A stretch of DNA of 64,000 bases, taken from NCBI RefSeq assembly GCF_018687715.1, contig NC_056757.1, positions 7,830,501-7,894,500 on the forward strand, in the 5' to 3' direction. The notes beneath the pieces are model-generated. The model had not been told where the DNA came from, ran no database searches, and was given only the letters and a program-made list of their open reading frames with translations. Positions 46,321 to 59,740 of this stretch are shown here, one piece after another (position 1 is the stretch's first letter; the number at the start of each line of letters is the position of its first letter). Source of the DNA: Carya illinoinensis (taxonomy: Eukaryota > Streptophyta > Magnoliopsida > Fagales > Juglandaceae). The translations under genes and the position numbers were made by a program.

Positions 46321-47224
46321 TCTCAACTACATTTCGATAGCACTCAGCAGCTTTGCTATGTCTGTATGTTTGTTATAAGTGTAGGGTTGTTATTGAACCT
46401 AATGTGGGAATTTTGTTGTTCCAATTCCTGGAGACCGCAAATCTTCCATTGGTTGTTATGGTTTTTAATGTTGAATGCCTATTAAGGTGATATATTCAAT
46501 TCTTCTATTCTAAGCATCTCAGTACTAGTTGAATCTTTTTTTTTTGGGCGGGAGGAAGTGAGCTCTTTTCTCTGATCTCCTTTAATATATGGGGGATTTC
46601 AAAGCTCTATAGTTTTTTAACTGAATAAAGTTGTACTTTTATGTGGATAAAAAATGGTGCTTATATGTGGATAAAAAATGGTGTTGGACATGAGTGGAAA
46701 TAGGTTTCATGTTAACTTGCATTGGTTGAGCAAAATTTTGATAGGGAGAACTGTCTACCTGTTAATTGATAGGAGCGTTTTTCTTCTAATTTCTTTATAA
46801 AAACATTAGAAGAAAAACACTCGACAACATGTGACTTGCCGAAGAAGTTACAGTGATGCTATTCTGCATGTTTATTTTCCACAAACTGAAAACAGCACTG
46901 CATGTGTTATCTTGAGTGGGTGTAGGCCAGGCACAGCAAAGATGTTAATTAACTTGTAGCATGGCCACTATCTAGTTTGTTATGAATCTTTTTTCTTTTT
47001 TCTTTTTTTCTTTTTTTCTTTTTTTTATTTTTTTAAGTTGTTTGTTATGAATCTTGCATTTGATATTTCATTATATAGCAACTAAAGCATACCCAGTCCA
47101 AGCCTGTAGAGAGGAAAGAATATGCTACCTACAGGATGAAATGTAAATCTGCCCTGATTAATTAATTAATTCTACGTGTTGGTAAAACTCATTTAATGTC
47201 ATAATGGGGAAATGTAATATAAAT
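46321..47224. other. Spacer with T-rich runs
   Basis: No gene. An imperfect short repeat ('tatgtggataaaaaatggtg') occurs twice near 46640-46682, and a CTTTTTT-type run lies at 46990-47035. Confidence 0.5.
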
Positions 47225-47335
47225 TTTTTTTCTTATAGGTGATCATAAAGTTTTATTGGTAAGATAAGAAGGCATAAAACTCAAGTACAATGTATACATG
47301 AAAAGTACCTAACTAGAGTTTACAACCGGAAATGT
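47225..47335 (-). mobile_element. Probable LINE 3' fragment
   Basis: A T-run, then 'aaagttttattggtaagata' and 'caagtacaatgtatacatga', the fourth such minus-oriented 3' end in 5 kb. Confidence 0.55.
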
Positions 47336-47399
47336 ATTATAGCATAGTGAGGTTGCTAACTGGGTAACTCCTAGTTAATTGATAAAATAACAAAACAAG

Positions 47400-47437
<38 letters not shown>

Positions 47438-50319
47438 AAATTAAAAATTAAAAAAAAAAATCTCTCTTAGCTGGGCAATACTATGCTTTAGTGTAATTGT
47501 GTCTTAACATTCTTACATTATTTACTTAATTTTGACGTATAACTGGCTCTCAAACACATCTCCCCGAATATACACTGTTGGATTAACAACTCAAATTGGA
47601 ATTTAGACTGTTCGATTAAAATAGCTGCATACCTTTTTTTTCTGTTTATTGGTTTAAATTTCTTCTTTTGCCTCTTTTTTTTTCTTTTTTTTTTTTTGTT
47701 TTTGCTTTTTTACCCTTATATAGATATAGGTGGGTAAGAAAAAGGCATTAGCTGTCTACTGTTACGTGAGGCTTTGTTGTCCTCAAGCATCGGACGCAGC
47801 GACATTTTCAATATGGAAACTGTCATTGTCATAAATCATAGGCCTGCACTAATTCTTGTCTTTAGATAAGCCATATTGGCTAGCAAATGTTGGGTCAAAT
47901 CTAAAAAGGATGGCATAGCTGGAAAGTCTTCTTGAAGTTGCACAACAGATCTAGGTTTATTAGTGTAATAGAACTCTTTTATCTTAGATTTTTTTCATCT
48001 TCAACTGATCTATGTATACATTTTAAATAGTTTCATATGCCAACCACATAAATAGACATACATTTAAAATGTGCCACTTAATAAATGTGATTAAAGATGA
48101 CAAAATTTAGGAAGAAAATAACATTTATGTTTTGAGTTTTACTCATATATCATTTCCAGGCTGCTTTCACTGCAACAGCAGAAAAGTTGGCATTGCTTGT
48201 CATACAAGGGGGTTTAACTGATGATAGAAAGCCATACACTCTAATTTTGTTGAACATCAGTTACATTGTGCTTATTTTGTAGGGACAACATAACACAGAT
48301 AGGAAGCCATGCGCAAGCTTTTCAAATCCCAAAAAGCTTACTACTTTTTTTAGACTTGTGGTTAAAGATTTCCTCCCATCTTATATTTCTCTCCTTCTGA
48401 ATTATCTGAAAAAGCGATGGTGATCAATCATTAAAGCCTTGTTGTCTATATCTGTTTGTTTTCTTTATCAGACTTGCATAATTTATGAATTGCACGATAG
48501 CTGCGTGACCTTTACGCTTGATGGTGCTGTCCACTGACAATAATAATAATAAAGATTGATTAAAGATTTTGAGCAAACCAAAACGATACCAGAATAACTT
48601 CGACTAGAAACTATTGGCAATCTGGTCTTTTACGAAGTTGCTATATCAGCTTCTCATACTTCAATTCAAACAGCCAATTTTATTGAAGAAAACTTCAATT
48701 GGTCTTTTGCACCATTTCTTAAAGAGTTGTTATATCAGCTTTTTATTTGGGATTTCAAACACAATCAAATCTCTGTTAAAATAACATAATTAAAACTAAG
48801 AATTAAAACCACCAGTGAAAATTCTCTTAAAAATTTTAAGAATTAAAAGCACAAGTGGAAATTTCCTTGAAAATTTGCCTCATTAAGGTGTGTAAGTCTC
48901 ACGTACTTCTATAAGAAAAAAAGTAAAATTTATTATTAAAAAATAAATTTCTTCATATAAATCTTAAATTTATTAATTTTTTTAACATCTGAATTTTAAA
49001 TTTATCTATTTTTTTAAAATGAGTATGTGGGTTTGCACCCTTGAGCTGTACAAACCATTTTCCTTGTCCGACCATCGAATAATTGGGGTTGGACTGATCA
49101 CCTTAATATATATTTCATAATTTTTCAAACTTAGATTTTTTTTTTATTATTATTTTTCACTTAGCAAGTTATTTGGACTACGCTGTGAGCCGGCTAATTT
49201 GGGACAATTCTCACTAGATGGGTAGTTGGAAAATAAAATTTTCCAGTTCACTTGAAACGCACAGAATCTATTTAGGACAAAATATTGGGGTCTTAGAATC
49301 TATTTAGGACAAAATATGTGCACGGCAAGCCACAACCCCACCCCTTCCATGAGCTCCCATGTCCTACCCGGCAGTACAGCTCGGACACATGATACACTAG
49401 TAGTGTACCATATCAGTATGTGGGATCCCTTTGTATCTATAATGTTTTCCTTCTAATTATATTAAATAGATATTATCCACTTTAAATGAAATGGGAAGAA
49501 TCTTTATCCTCCTTATTCATGTAGTTATTCTCAAAATAGATAAATCCATAAATATTACTTTTCAAGTTGAAGCCATTATTCGATCTATATTAAAGAGAAG
49601 TGTTATATATATGAATTGCAAACACTTCATTAATTACATGATCACTAGCTTTTGGAAACATTTCCCATTTTTTTTAGAGAGAATTGTGCAGTATATTCGT
49701 TTCGACAAGCCAATTCTGTCCATTGGGTATGGTTCAAAAGCAGGCAATGAAAGAGAGAACAGATTTAAGACCCAATGGTATATGCAGATTCAGTTGTCAA
49801 GGCTTTGCATGCGGGCCAAGACTTCCATGGACTCTAAAACCAAAGGTGAGGTATATATTGGCATGTAAATTACAATTGTTTGCTCCTTTTTCTCCCCACT
49901 TTTTTTCCTCCTTTTCCTCCTTTGGAATCTCCCCTCATCACTAATTGATCTATAAATCCGTCAAATACTCTTTTTTTCTGCTAATGAACAGCTAAAGAAG
50001 CAAAGGTGAAACAATCCACCATCATCCTTCCACTCTCACCACGAAAAAATGAAACTCCAAGAGCCCTTCTTTTCTCCTACACTTTTACCCATCACGTACT
50101 AAGAAAGAAACAGCCAGAATGACAGGCAGATTAAGAAGATATCATAAAAACTAAGATTCCAAACAAGTGTTAATTTCATTCTTTATATCTTCCTTATAAT
50201 CATTACTTCCAATACTATCAACCCGTAATCAGTATACAAGCAGCAAACTAGGTTAAAAGCAAGCCCATTAAAAACAACAGATACATTACTCACTAGATCA
50301 GGAGGGTCTTCATGTTGAT
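47336..50319. other. Gene-poor spacer and NHL gene 3' flank
   Basis: A (TA)n run lies at 47403-47433. A 23-base word ('agaatctatttaggacaaaa' plus 'tat') is repeated at 49263 and 49296. No coding region resembles a known family; the longest frame (49491-49868) has atypical composition and no homologue that I recognise. Confidence 0.5.
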
Positions 50320-50952
50320 TCAAACCGTAGTAGCACACTGAATCCCTTGCTTTGAAGTGAGTGGACCTGTTGGGATGGCTGGCCCAAAAGCCATAGCTGC
50401 AACACAATTCACATTCAAGCGGTAGCTGCCGGAGACCCAAGTCCCTACTTTCCACCGAAGCCTCCCGTTCACCTTCAGATTCAGAACTAGTTGGCCGGCT
50501 GTTTGATCACGTCCAACTTCGTAACCAAACGATGGAGCCACAGGCAGCCCTCTTCCCACCAAAGAAGCTGTCAAGAGATTACTGTCTTGATGTCCTTGAT
50601 AGAACGGTGGAAGAGAGGTATAGGTTGTTATCTGTTGTCCTTTGTATGCGGCATAAACTTGCAGCTCATCGTAGTAAATCCCAAGTTTTTGATTTGGGTT
50701 CTTGGCGAGGAGGGTGAGTTGGACGGATGAATTGAGAAGGTGAGGGTCTGATAGGCTAAGCTGGTAGACGCCAGCTTCTCTTATGGAGAACTCAGGCTTT
50801 GAGGGGCGTAAGATAAGCCAGATTATTAATATTAGTGATAGAATGGAGGTGAATAACGTAGAGAAGGCAAAGAATAGCTTCTTGTAGAGCTTGTTGACGT
50901 TCAATCCTTTCTGTGCACAGTGTTTAGGAGATTTTATGAACACTTGAGACAT
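50320..50952 (-). CDS. NDR1/HIN1-like (NHL) membrane protein, LEA_2 domain
   Basis: The 210-residue single-exon frame has the standard NHL plan. A short basic cytosolic N-terminus is followed by one membrane-spanning segment (residues 26-49, FAFSTLFTSILSLILIIWLI). The RPSKPEF motif comes next, and then a LEA_2 fold with the hallmark NPN in AKNPNQKLGIYYDEL. The C-terminus contains NGRLRWKVGTW and a VNC cysteine site. Family members are plasma-membrane proteins linked to defence and salicylate responses; the specific role of this one is unknown. The start at 50952 (MSQVF) is preferred; an in-frame ATG at 50994 would add 14 residues not typical of the family. Confidence 0.92.
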   Translation of the reverse strand: MSQVFIKSPKHCAQKGLNVNKLYKKLFFAFSTLFTSILSLILIIWLILRPSKPEFSIREAGVYQLSLSDPHLLNSSVQLTLLAKNPNQKLGIYYDELQVYAAYKGQQITTYTSLPPFYQGHQDSNLLTASLVGRGLPVAPSFGYEVGRDQTAGQLVLNLKVNGRLRWKVGTWVSGSYRLNVNCVAAMAFGPAIPTGPLTSKQGIQCATTV

Positions 50953-52510
50953 TTGCAGAGAAGAAAAAGAAGAGAGAGCGGGAGAGAGTGGCAACTACAG
51001 AGGGGACGAAATTGACAAGGCTAAGGAAGAGGAGGTGATCAGGCTATAAAGAAGCAGCAGGTGACAGAAAACAATAGTTTTTCTCTAAAATGCTTTTTGA
51101 CTAGTTGCTACTCCCTGCAGTGGCCCGGTGGGAGGTAGAGAATAGAGATTTTCATGTAATTTCTTGAACCAGAGTGGACTTTTGTACGTCTGGTTAGAGA
51201 ATATTTATAGACCGAGAAAATTTACTTTCAGGCTTGCTTTTTGTTACACTTGAGGCACTATTAATATTGAAGTCTAGCATATATTGACATTTTGACTGTT
51301 TTTTAATAACTTTAATGGTGAGTAGTGGTTTGTTTCTTGACGAAATTGCATGCACTCCTCGGATACCACAAGCTAGTTTGGTAATCACACAATAAAGATA
51401 AGCTTGGGTGGGATAAGTCTAGCCTTTACCCAAAAGCAAGTGGGTTTGCCACATACATCTTCAAGATTCGCTAGTAATTGTGAAGGTACATTCATGAATC
51501 GCACTGAGATGAAAAGACATGATAACAAGTCATTATTAGAGTCTTTGTTACTTTTAACAGCTTTTACTATTTATGTTTTGAAATGCTAATAAACATCCCT
51601 ATAATCATTTACCATTTGCACAGTTGTACACACATACGCAAAGCCTGATCAAGTTGACGACTCATATGCAATCATAAACTTGTTCAATCATTTATGAGGG
51701 AAAGTGAATCAATTATTTGAACATTAGCAGATAGAAGGTTCAATTTGTATACATGGTGGTGGTAGATATCTTGCTTTGATATACTCGTGGTCATACCATG
51801 AAACTAAAATTGTTGAAGAGTCATGCAGGACAAACAAAACCAGAAACTTTGTCTCAATAGATTTCCTCTTTTCATTTCTGTTCATTTTCTCACCTATCAA
51901 ACAGAGATTTCCAGGCAAACAAAAGGAGTAATTTCAGCTAATGTTGGATTCTTTATGCTTCTGTTTCCAGGAATATGTGGTGTTAGTATTTGAGCTAGGT
52001 ACAAACATTGGACAAATGAAGAATAATAGTACAGAGGACTAATGGGGCCAAGAAGCAGTGTGTCAAAAGCGTGGTATGCATGGTCCTGATTGTGATTACC
52101 AGCTATAAGCACAGAAATGGTCCACATGGCAGACAAATGGGGACAAGCCATCATTCAGTTAGCCCCAAACTTCTTTTTAGAACCTCTTCTCACATCATGA
52201 ATATGCATGCGCTATATATGCTATTCAGAAAGCCATCCTTCAGGTTGTCCAACTTCCATTTCTATGCATTTATCCTATATTTTAAACCAGAAATATTTTA
52301 TACACACTAAATTTACCTGTGAAAAGCCATGCTGCAGGATTAATTCCCATTACCTGTGAAAAGCTCACAAAATTTACACTATAATATATGTAACAAATGC
52401 AGTTGACAAGGGCTGCTGTGGGAACATGAGAAACCGATTCTTTCATACTTTGACAATAGATGATCATAGCAGTCAAAAAATAAAAAAGTAGACTTTTACG
52501 GTAGGAAGTA

Positions 52511-52546
<36 letters not shown>

Positions 52547-54993
52547 CATCATTGAAAGCAGAAGCAGAGGATACGGGATATCTTTCTTAGACAGTATCAG
52601 AGAGGGTAATACTTTTTAGAATAATTGAACATAAAGAATCAAAAGAGCCTTAGGAGGGAGATAGGGTCTCCAATGGCCTTTCTTGGTCTGCTTTTGAGAA
52701 GCCCTGGGTGATTTTAATAATAATTTTATTGTGATTCATGTTTCTTGTTCAGCTTACTTTTAGGTTAAGAAAAGGGCAAATGGGACAGAAGATTAGTAGT
52801 TGCAAGTTGTCCTCAATCTCGGCCGTTTGATTTGAATACCCCATCAGACTTCTTGACACTTTTAGCAAGTCATTGCCATTGGATTTGCGCCAAAGACCAG
52901 TCTCTTGGTTTATCATCAGGCACTTCTGTATGACAAAGAGCACTAATGGGGCCCATCCTAATTAGCATGTTCAAGAGGAGTTAGTAGTTAGAAGAGTTTT
53001 TTGACTTATTAATGCATTGCTTTTGGAAATTTTTAATCAGTAGTTATTGAGCCCTTCAATCATGAGAAAGTTTGAGGACCCCAACACCTTAGTGGTTTCT
53101 CATCTACCTTCTTTCCTTGCCAGAATTAACTTGATTATTTGTTTTGTTTTACTCTGGGACCATAAGGCCATTGTTTGTCTTTGATTGTAACATTAAGAAA
53201 AATCTCTTGGGCTTTTGATTATATTAAATTTTTCTGAGAGAGATGCCTCTGTGTTAAAGGAGTTGATGATAGAAGCCCCTCACCACATTTAGCCAATCTT
53301 GGCTTTTAGCTTGTTTCAATCAAACCATAGAAACCCAACAAGAGCATGTTGAGAGGATGCGTACCAAATTTATATCTTCACTTTTCTTTTTGGTTGTTAA
53401 AAGTGGAGAAAAAAGAAAATCAATTTGCTAACAATGTTTGTGATATGACTTAAGACCCAGTTGTAGGGTCAGAGTCCAAAGTGTGAAATGACACGAAGGG
53501 ACTTTTATGCCACTTGAAGATTTTTGTTGTGAAATTCAATTCTATCTATTCATTTCTTTCTAAACTTTTTTTGTTTTATTTTTGGATAAGTTAGAATGGT
53601 AATACTTCTGAAACAGTTTTATGTTTGAAACAGTGAGATCAGACATTTTGTGAATAGTAATAAAAAATAATAATAAAATATTAAATAATAATAATAATAG
53701 TTTAATATTCCCAAAATATTTCATTACCCCAAAGCCTAAATTTACATCTTTTCATTAATTTAAATTTTTTAAATAAGTAATAATTTCACATGTTATTAGA
53801 GTAGAGAACTCGATAATTTTTTAGACAAGTGATAATTTTACAATTTACAATAAAAACATTCGTACTTTAGACACTACCAAAAATAAACTTGCAAAAAAAA
53901 AAAAAAAAAAAGGAAGAGGTAGAAGAAAAGTGATATACTTGTGGGTATATCGGATCCAGTCCAACCGTCCAAGTGGAAAACAACATGAATTGAACGTATG
54001 GCCTAAAGTAGCTTTATTGCATGTATGGCCTAAAGTCCCTGTTAAAAGTTCAATTAAAACATTAAAAGGGCGATAATGATCGGCATGGCGTTATTAACTC
54101 CAAAGTCTATATGGTACCTAAAGATGAAAAATGCCTTGGAATGAGAGGCACAAAATGACAACACATTAATCGATAAACAGAAACTTACTGCATTGAGCTA
54201 TCTTTCACTATCACCATATATGCATACGGAAGAAGGAAAAGTAGGAGCCATTATTTATAGGAATTTGTGCACACTACCAACTTTGTTTAGTGGAAGGAGG
54301 CATTGTCACCATTGCAAATGTATTGACTCTACTTTTGAGTTGTAGGCAAAAATAAAGTCACGAAATTTCTTTAAGAGCTGGGAGTCTTGCGCTAGATTAG
54401 GTTGGCGTACAAGAAATTATATGGCGTTTCCTGTTCACTGCAATTTGTCCATGTTGCTGTTGAAGAACTAAAACAACAAAATAAGCTAAAACTCTCTTCC
54501 TCAACCCTGCCTCTTATATCTCTCTTTTGATTTTAATGTATCTTTGATTGAAAAAATAAAAATAAAACAACAAAATAAGCCGAGGAAAATGATGCATGAA
54601 AGCTTGAAAGATGTCACTCATTGAGGATGCTGCCAAGCTTAGCATGAGGACCCATTTAACTGAAGCCCATATTCAGGTTTCCCTATTGGCTCCCTCCTTG
54701 GTAATCAAAACATACATAACATTACAAAAGGAAAAGGAAATACAATAGAGTAGGTGGGAAGAAGAAGATGAACTATAACTTCTGTACCAATAAATCTCTA
54801 AGTTTCTAAGTGAAGAATCTACATATCAACAACCCTAAAATACAGCGGTTCAAATTCTGAACCAACATCCTACGAGAAGATCAATACAGAAATGGTGTTA
54901 GAACTTGTATATTGTCTCCTCTTTGCTTCTCGGGTTTCGACAAAGGATGAGGCAGAAATATATCAAGTCATTTTAGCCTCAGAAGTTGAATTG
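50953..54993. other. Intergenic region between the NHL gene and the PRR gene
   Basis: It contains the NHL upstream region (to about 51400), an (ATT)n microsatellite at 52511-52546, AT-rich stretches (53590-53900) with a poly-A run near 53890-53910, and the PRR 3' UTR at the right edge. No other gene is recognised. Confidence 0.55.
52511..52546. repeat. (ATT)n microsatellite
   Basis: About twelve trinucleotide units. Confidence 0.95.
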
Positions 54994-57900
54994 CTAGCCA
55001 TCAAAGGAGTCGCCATCAGTTCCTTCAGGTGGGGGATAATTCTGCACTTGTCGAACAAACTGTCCTTTTACTCTTGGACGCTGCTCAGCAAGTTTTTTTC
55101 TGCTCTCATACCGTACCTGTTGAGTTATATTTCGAATTAACATATGGGGGCATTTTTATTGGTTGGACATTGTAGCAGTCAAAATGAAAGATGTAATAGC
55201 ATACCTTTTTCTCATAACACCTTTCTTTCCGCTTCAAGCGGAACTTGGTTAGAGCCACTTCTCTTTGAATCGATCGATGAGCACTTCCACTAGGAGGGAG
55301 AAAACCTTCATTCTTATTCTCTAAAGCAGCCTTGGCAAAAGCAATGTGATCAACATTGCTGTTACTCCCACAAGTACTTCCATCCCCAATGCTACTACGA
55401 TTACTTGCACCACCATTCCAGAAACTATTACTTTCACCCTGATCAGTGGCTGGAGATATATGTCCTCGGTCCTCCAGAGAATCAAATTTGTGTTCATGCT
55501 TGTGCATACTCTGATTCGTGGCGTTAATTGCATACGGAATATGTGGGTCATGGTGCTTCTCAGGGTTACCATTTCTAAGATTTGACTGGTAAAAAATATC
55601 CATACGAAAGGAGGGTTCCTGCTGGGCGAATAAACCTGGACTCAGCATTGGTGACGGACAAGACTGTGCACAAAAAATTGGAGAAAGTACAGAACCAAAG
55701 CCAGTGCATAGATTATCAATCCGTACCCCTTTTGCTGGAACTGGCACAGCAAATATTTTCTGTTGAGAGCATGAAGTTGCAACAACAGATTCTCTAGATT
55801 GACCAGTGGCCAGAGTGACAATGCTTCTCTGTGTACTTTGTGTCAAACCAGCAGTATCAGAACCAGAACTGGTAAAAATATTGGATAACATGTTCTCAGA
55901 ATTTTTTCCACGCTCTTGCTGATGATCACAATTAACAACTGTTGTTTGTGGGGGTTCAAATGGCTTGTTAGTGTACCTGCAAGGACCACTTTTAGTACAT
56001 AAAACCCAATAGAGAAGATTTTTGAAGATTTAATCAAAAAATTGAAGACAGATCAAACTGACGTTGCACACGCAAAACCCTCATCATTTACTTGGAGCAT
56101 CATGTTCTAAACATAACCTACACACTTCTTGGGTTTATTTGATCCAGCCACTCGCATTAATGCAGCTAAACAGCAACTTATAAAATAAATAAATAAATAA
56201 ATAACACTAGTGCTAATTTAAGAATTTTTTAAAGGACCTGATAACGAGTCACTCCTAGTGAAATATTTAAAAGGAAACTAAATCTCACCGCGTAAAGGCT
56301 GAGGGGTTAGAATGGCCAAGGGTACGCCTTTTCTCAGCATGTTCATTACAAAAGCCACTGGGATGAGATCTTTTCAAGGACAGATCCAAGTGAAGTGAAG
56401 AATCAAATTCCCCTATGCCTTTACCAGTGCAGTTTGGATAGCTGTGAAATGTTCCAATCAAATCAGCAGCTTCTCTAGAAGAGTTGACAATGACGTAACT
56501 ATTATCAGAAGCCTCATTAGCAATATAATCCTCCCTTCTTTGACTTTCTGGTTCTGAATCCTTGCCAAGAGTTTTTTTGTTAGCATTGTTGCAGGCATCT
56601 ACCACCGATCCTAGAGATATTCAAAGAGTTAGATGCTTCCCACCAAACAGAATATACGATGACGCTAATGTAAAAGGTGTTTACCCCCATCATCAGTCTC
56701 ATGCACGGGCAGTTTCTGACCCAAACGGATGCATGCTTCATCCTTTTGTGATATTACATCACTTGGAAACAATTTGCCCCATCCTGATTGTGAGAAGCCC
56801 TTCATATTCTCCATGGAGGCACTTTCAGCTTCCAACTCTGGCTTTGTACAAGAGCTCTGCAAGAGATAGCAAACACGCAATCTCTATATGAAACTTCATG
56901 TACCCACCCTAAACTGCGAGGAAATATCTTTTAACCATAACTGGCCCTCGTTTAACATAGGCACGCATACCTTGGATGAAACACACATCAAGCAATCATG
57001 GCAATACAACTTGACAGTTAAAAAGCAATCTATGGTAACTTAACGTCTATGAGTATGAACATGCCATATTCATCTTGATCACTATCATGTTCCCAGACTC
57101 AACCAACCTGAATGGAGCTATTTGGTTTTACCTTCTCTTTTATATGTTTAGTTTTTTTTTATTTAATCTTTGAATATCTCTACTCTTCATCGTTTTTTTA
57201 ATACACTTAGTTTGTCAGGTTGGATTTGGGTTGTAATTAGAAATACTAATGAATTTTCTCTTTTTTTCCATATTTTATCAATTCATTAATTTCTATTCAA
57301 TGTCCACAAAAAAATTCCCAGTGAGTTAATAAAGACTGGACATTACTTCTCTAAACAAAATAGTGAACTAGTATGTATCCAAAGAAAAGCAATAATATAC
57401 CACATAAATAAATTTTTTTAAAAATCAAAAGAACAAGCCAAATCTTTCATACAGATTTCATAATAATCCAATCACCAAGCAGTGCATTCTCAGATTACAC
57501 TGAATTAGAAACGCTACCTGAGAATCACTTCCTTTTTCAATTAGTTCATTATTTTCCTGTCCACAAGCCATACGAACATTTGAACAGTTGCTTGCAGCAT
57601 TGTTCTCAGAAGTGGCTCCTGCCTTTTCTTGTGCAACACTCTCATCTTGGGGATTATTTACACCAACCTTTGACTGATAGATCAAAAGGGACATATCAAG
57701 ACTGAGAAAGAGGCTCATAACCTTCAAGACCAAAGGCAAAAGAAAACAAAGGGAAAATAAGGCAAAGCACAAGCAATAAGCATACAGTTTGTCTTCTCCA
57801 AACATGCTGCCACAAATTTCTCAGCTCATTTCTCCTAATAGGCTTTACAAGATAGTCAGCAGCACCTCTCAGCATGCATTTATAAACAGTGCTTATTGAA

Positions 57901-59506
57901 TCCTGTGAGGACATCACTGTGAAATAACAGAAGTTGTACTATTAGTTTCATAATTTTCAGATACAATTTACCTATCAAAAAAAAAAAATTCAGATACATT
58001 GTCTAATATTCAAAGCCTTTATTCTGCAAACCATACTTATAACTGGGATGTTTTTGCAAATCTCATGCTCCATGATTAGCGTAAGAAGAGCAAATCCCGA
58101 TATTGCCGGTAAATCCGCTTCTGTCAGTATGAGGTCTATGTTATGGGCTCTTTCCTTCAGTATCTCCCACGCTTTTAAGCCATCAGAAACAGCAACAACT
58201 GCACAAACAGTAATAACATTAGTTCCTAGAACAGCAAATATCAGGTTATAAGCAAAACTCAGTCAACAAAATCTCAATATTCAAGGAAGCAACAACAGTG
58301 GTAGAAATGAACATATACATGGCACCCGGATACTTTCAATTCCGTTATCTGTCTTGGGTTCTGTGCTCAAGCCCACTAGAACCTCTCAGATCCCCCAAAC
58401 ATTGATTTTTTCAGGCAGTATTGGTCTTAATTCAAGCAAAACTACTCTGTTGAATAAAAGACCCATGAAGAGCTACAGTATGTTGGAACGCCTAAAGGAC
58501 ATGGATGCTCCTAACCCATTTGGCAGCATTTGATATGTTCCTGTCATAATTCTTGTTCCTTGTGTCATGCGAGATGCGTTTCATCCACTTTTCTTTCCAG
58601 TTTCCCTTGATATTTTTTTGTATGTGATTCTTCCATTTTTTGTCTGCAAAATTTGCAGACCCTTACGGTTTTTCCCCCTTCACATGGTGTAACAAGTTCA
58701 TCCAGACAAGCCTCTAATGATAATGGACTCAAAAGAGTGATTCTCTAGGCCAAAAATTATAGCCGGTAAATGAAGAAATTCATTCGGTGACACGGTGGGT
58801 TCGATACTCTACCAAATGGCCACAATAATTATTCCCATCTCCCCAACAGAGTAAACAGTAGAATATAAAAGAGAAGGCTTTTTCATTGTATATCCACCAA
58901 GATCCAGTTCCTAAATTTGAAAGTAAAACCAGCTAACCATGCCTAGCAATGGACAAGCCAACCTTACAAGCTTAAGATCGATTACATCACTTCCTACCCC
59001 TATCTAATCCCCATAACTTAGAACTCAAACTGCAGTATTATCCACTTGACATGTTCAAAATTTTTCTGGCAAAAGCCGAAAACCCAGTTCACAATTTGAC
59101 AAAAAAAACTCTAAAATGGAAGAACACTCGAAATTAAGCAAGCAAATAAACCGGAACCCGCACAAAGACAGAGAAACGATAAGAAAAACACATACTGACC
59201 TCTGTAGCTGCACTTTCTGAGAAGGGCGGCTATGATATGCCTCGTGGAATCATCAGCCTCAACAAGCAACACCCTCAGCATCATTCTCGGCAAGAACCTC
59301 TCCCACCGTACAACCCCACTCGAAGTCCCACCCTTCCTCTTCTCCTTCATCTTCTTATCCTTCTTCTTCTTCTTCTTCTTCTTCTTCTCGATGCCGCTTT
59401 CCTTCACACTCTTAAGTATCTCCACATCCTCCTCCATCATCTCTGTCTCTGGCTCACTCTCCGCTCTCGCTCCCAGTTCCTCGCTTCTCAAAACCACCTC
59501 ACCCAT
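54994..59506 (-). CDS. PRR5: Pseudo-response regulator of the PRR5/PRR9 clade (circadian clock repressor), eight exons
   Basis: Exons on the minus strand: 59200-59506, 58037-58198, 57786-57916, 57518-57673, 56685-56856, 56289-56610, 55205-55976 and 54994-55116. Junctions are GT-AG and phases agree, giving 714 aa. The N-terminus [10 protein letters not shown] precedes a nine-lysine run (residues 41-49). The receiver domain spans about 77-192 ([13 protein letters not shown] to [13 protein letters not shown]). The phosphate-accepting Asp is replaced by Glu (E129 in LILTEADLP), the mark of pseudo-receivers. An EAR-type repression motif, LDLSL, lies at 384-388. The CCT DNA-binding domain spans about 655-697, split by the last intron. 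PRR5, PRR7 and PRR9 repress CCA1/LHY in the nucleus. PRR5 versus PRR9 is not certain from sequence alone. Confidence 0.93.
59361..59392. repeat. Trinucleotide tract coding for poly-lysine in PRR exon 1
   Basis: A (CTT)n run on the plus strand, read on the minus strand as consecutive AAG/AAA codons. It encodes the lysine run at residues 41-49 and is a candidate length polymorphism within the coding region. Confidence 0.85.
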
Positions 59507-59596
59507 TTCTCACTCAATCCCTCAACTCTCTGTGAACCAGCGGGCGTGGTCGATCGCATATGCTTCAAGAAAGAGCTAACGAGGAGAAAAAAGGTA

Positions 59597-59605
59597 AAAA
59601 TATCT
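59597..59605 (+). promoter_or_regulatory. Evening element AAAATATCT upstream of PRR
   Basis: An exact match to the evening element bound by CCA1/LHY/RVE factors, 91 bases upstream of the PRR start codon. Confidence 0.7.
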
Positions 59606-59632
59606 GAAATGGCCCATGGGGCGGGGGAGCTC

Positions 59633-59640
59633 AAATATCT
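59633..59640 (+). promoter_or_regulatory. Short evening element AAATATCT
   Basis: The eight-base core motif, 36 bases from the first evening element. Confidence 0.6.
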
Positions 59641-59727
59641 CGCAAGGTATCGGACGGTTAAAAGATCGACTCCAACAACGACGGGCTCAGATCTAACGGT
59701 GCGAAATATAATAATTCGAACCGCATC

Positions 59728-59736
59728 AAAATATCT
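59728..59736 (+). promoter_or_regulatory. Second full evening element AAAATATCT
   Basis: An exact nine-base match, 222 bases upstream of the PRR start. Confidence 0.7.
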
Positions 59737-59740
59737 TGTA

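Noticed and set aside
49491..49868. 125-aa frame
   Set aside because: No domain, AT-driven composition and no start context that favours it.
55346..55585. Plus-strand frames opposite the PRR exons
   Set aside because: They are antisense shadows of the exon at 55205-55976.
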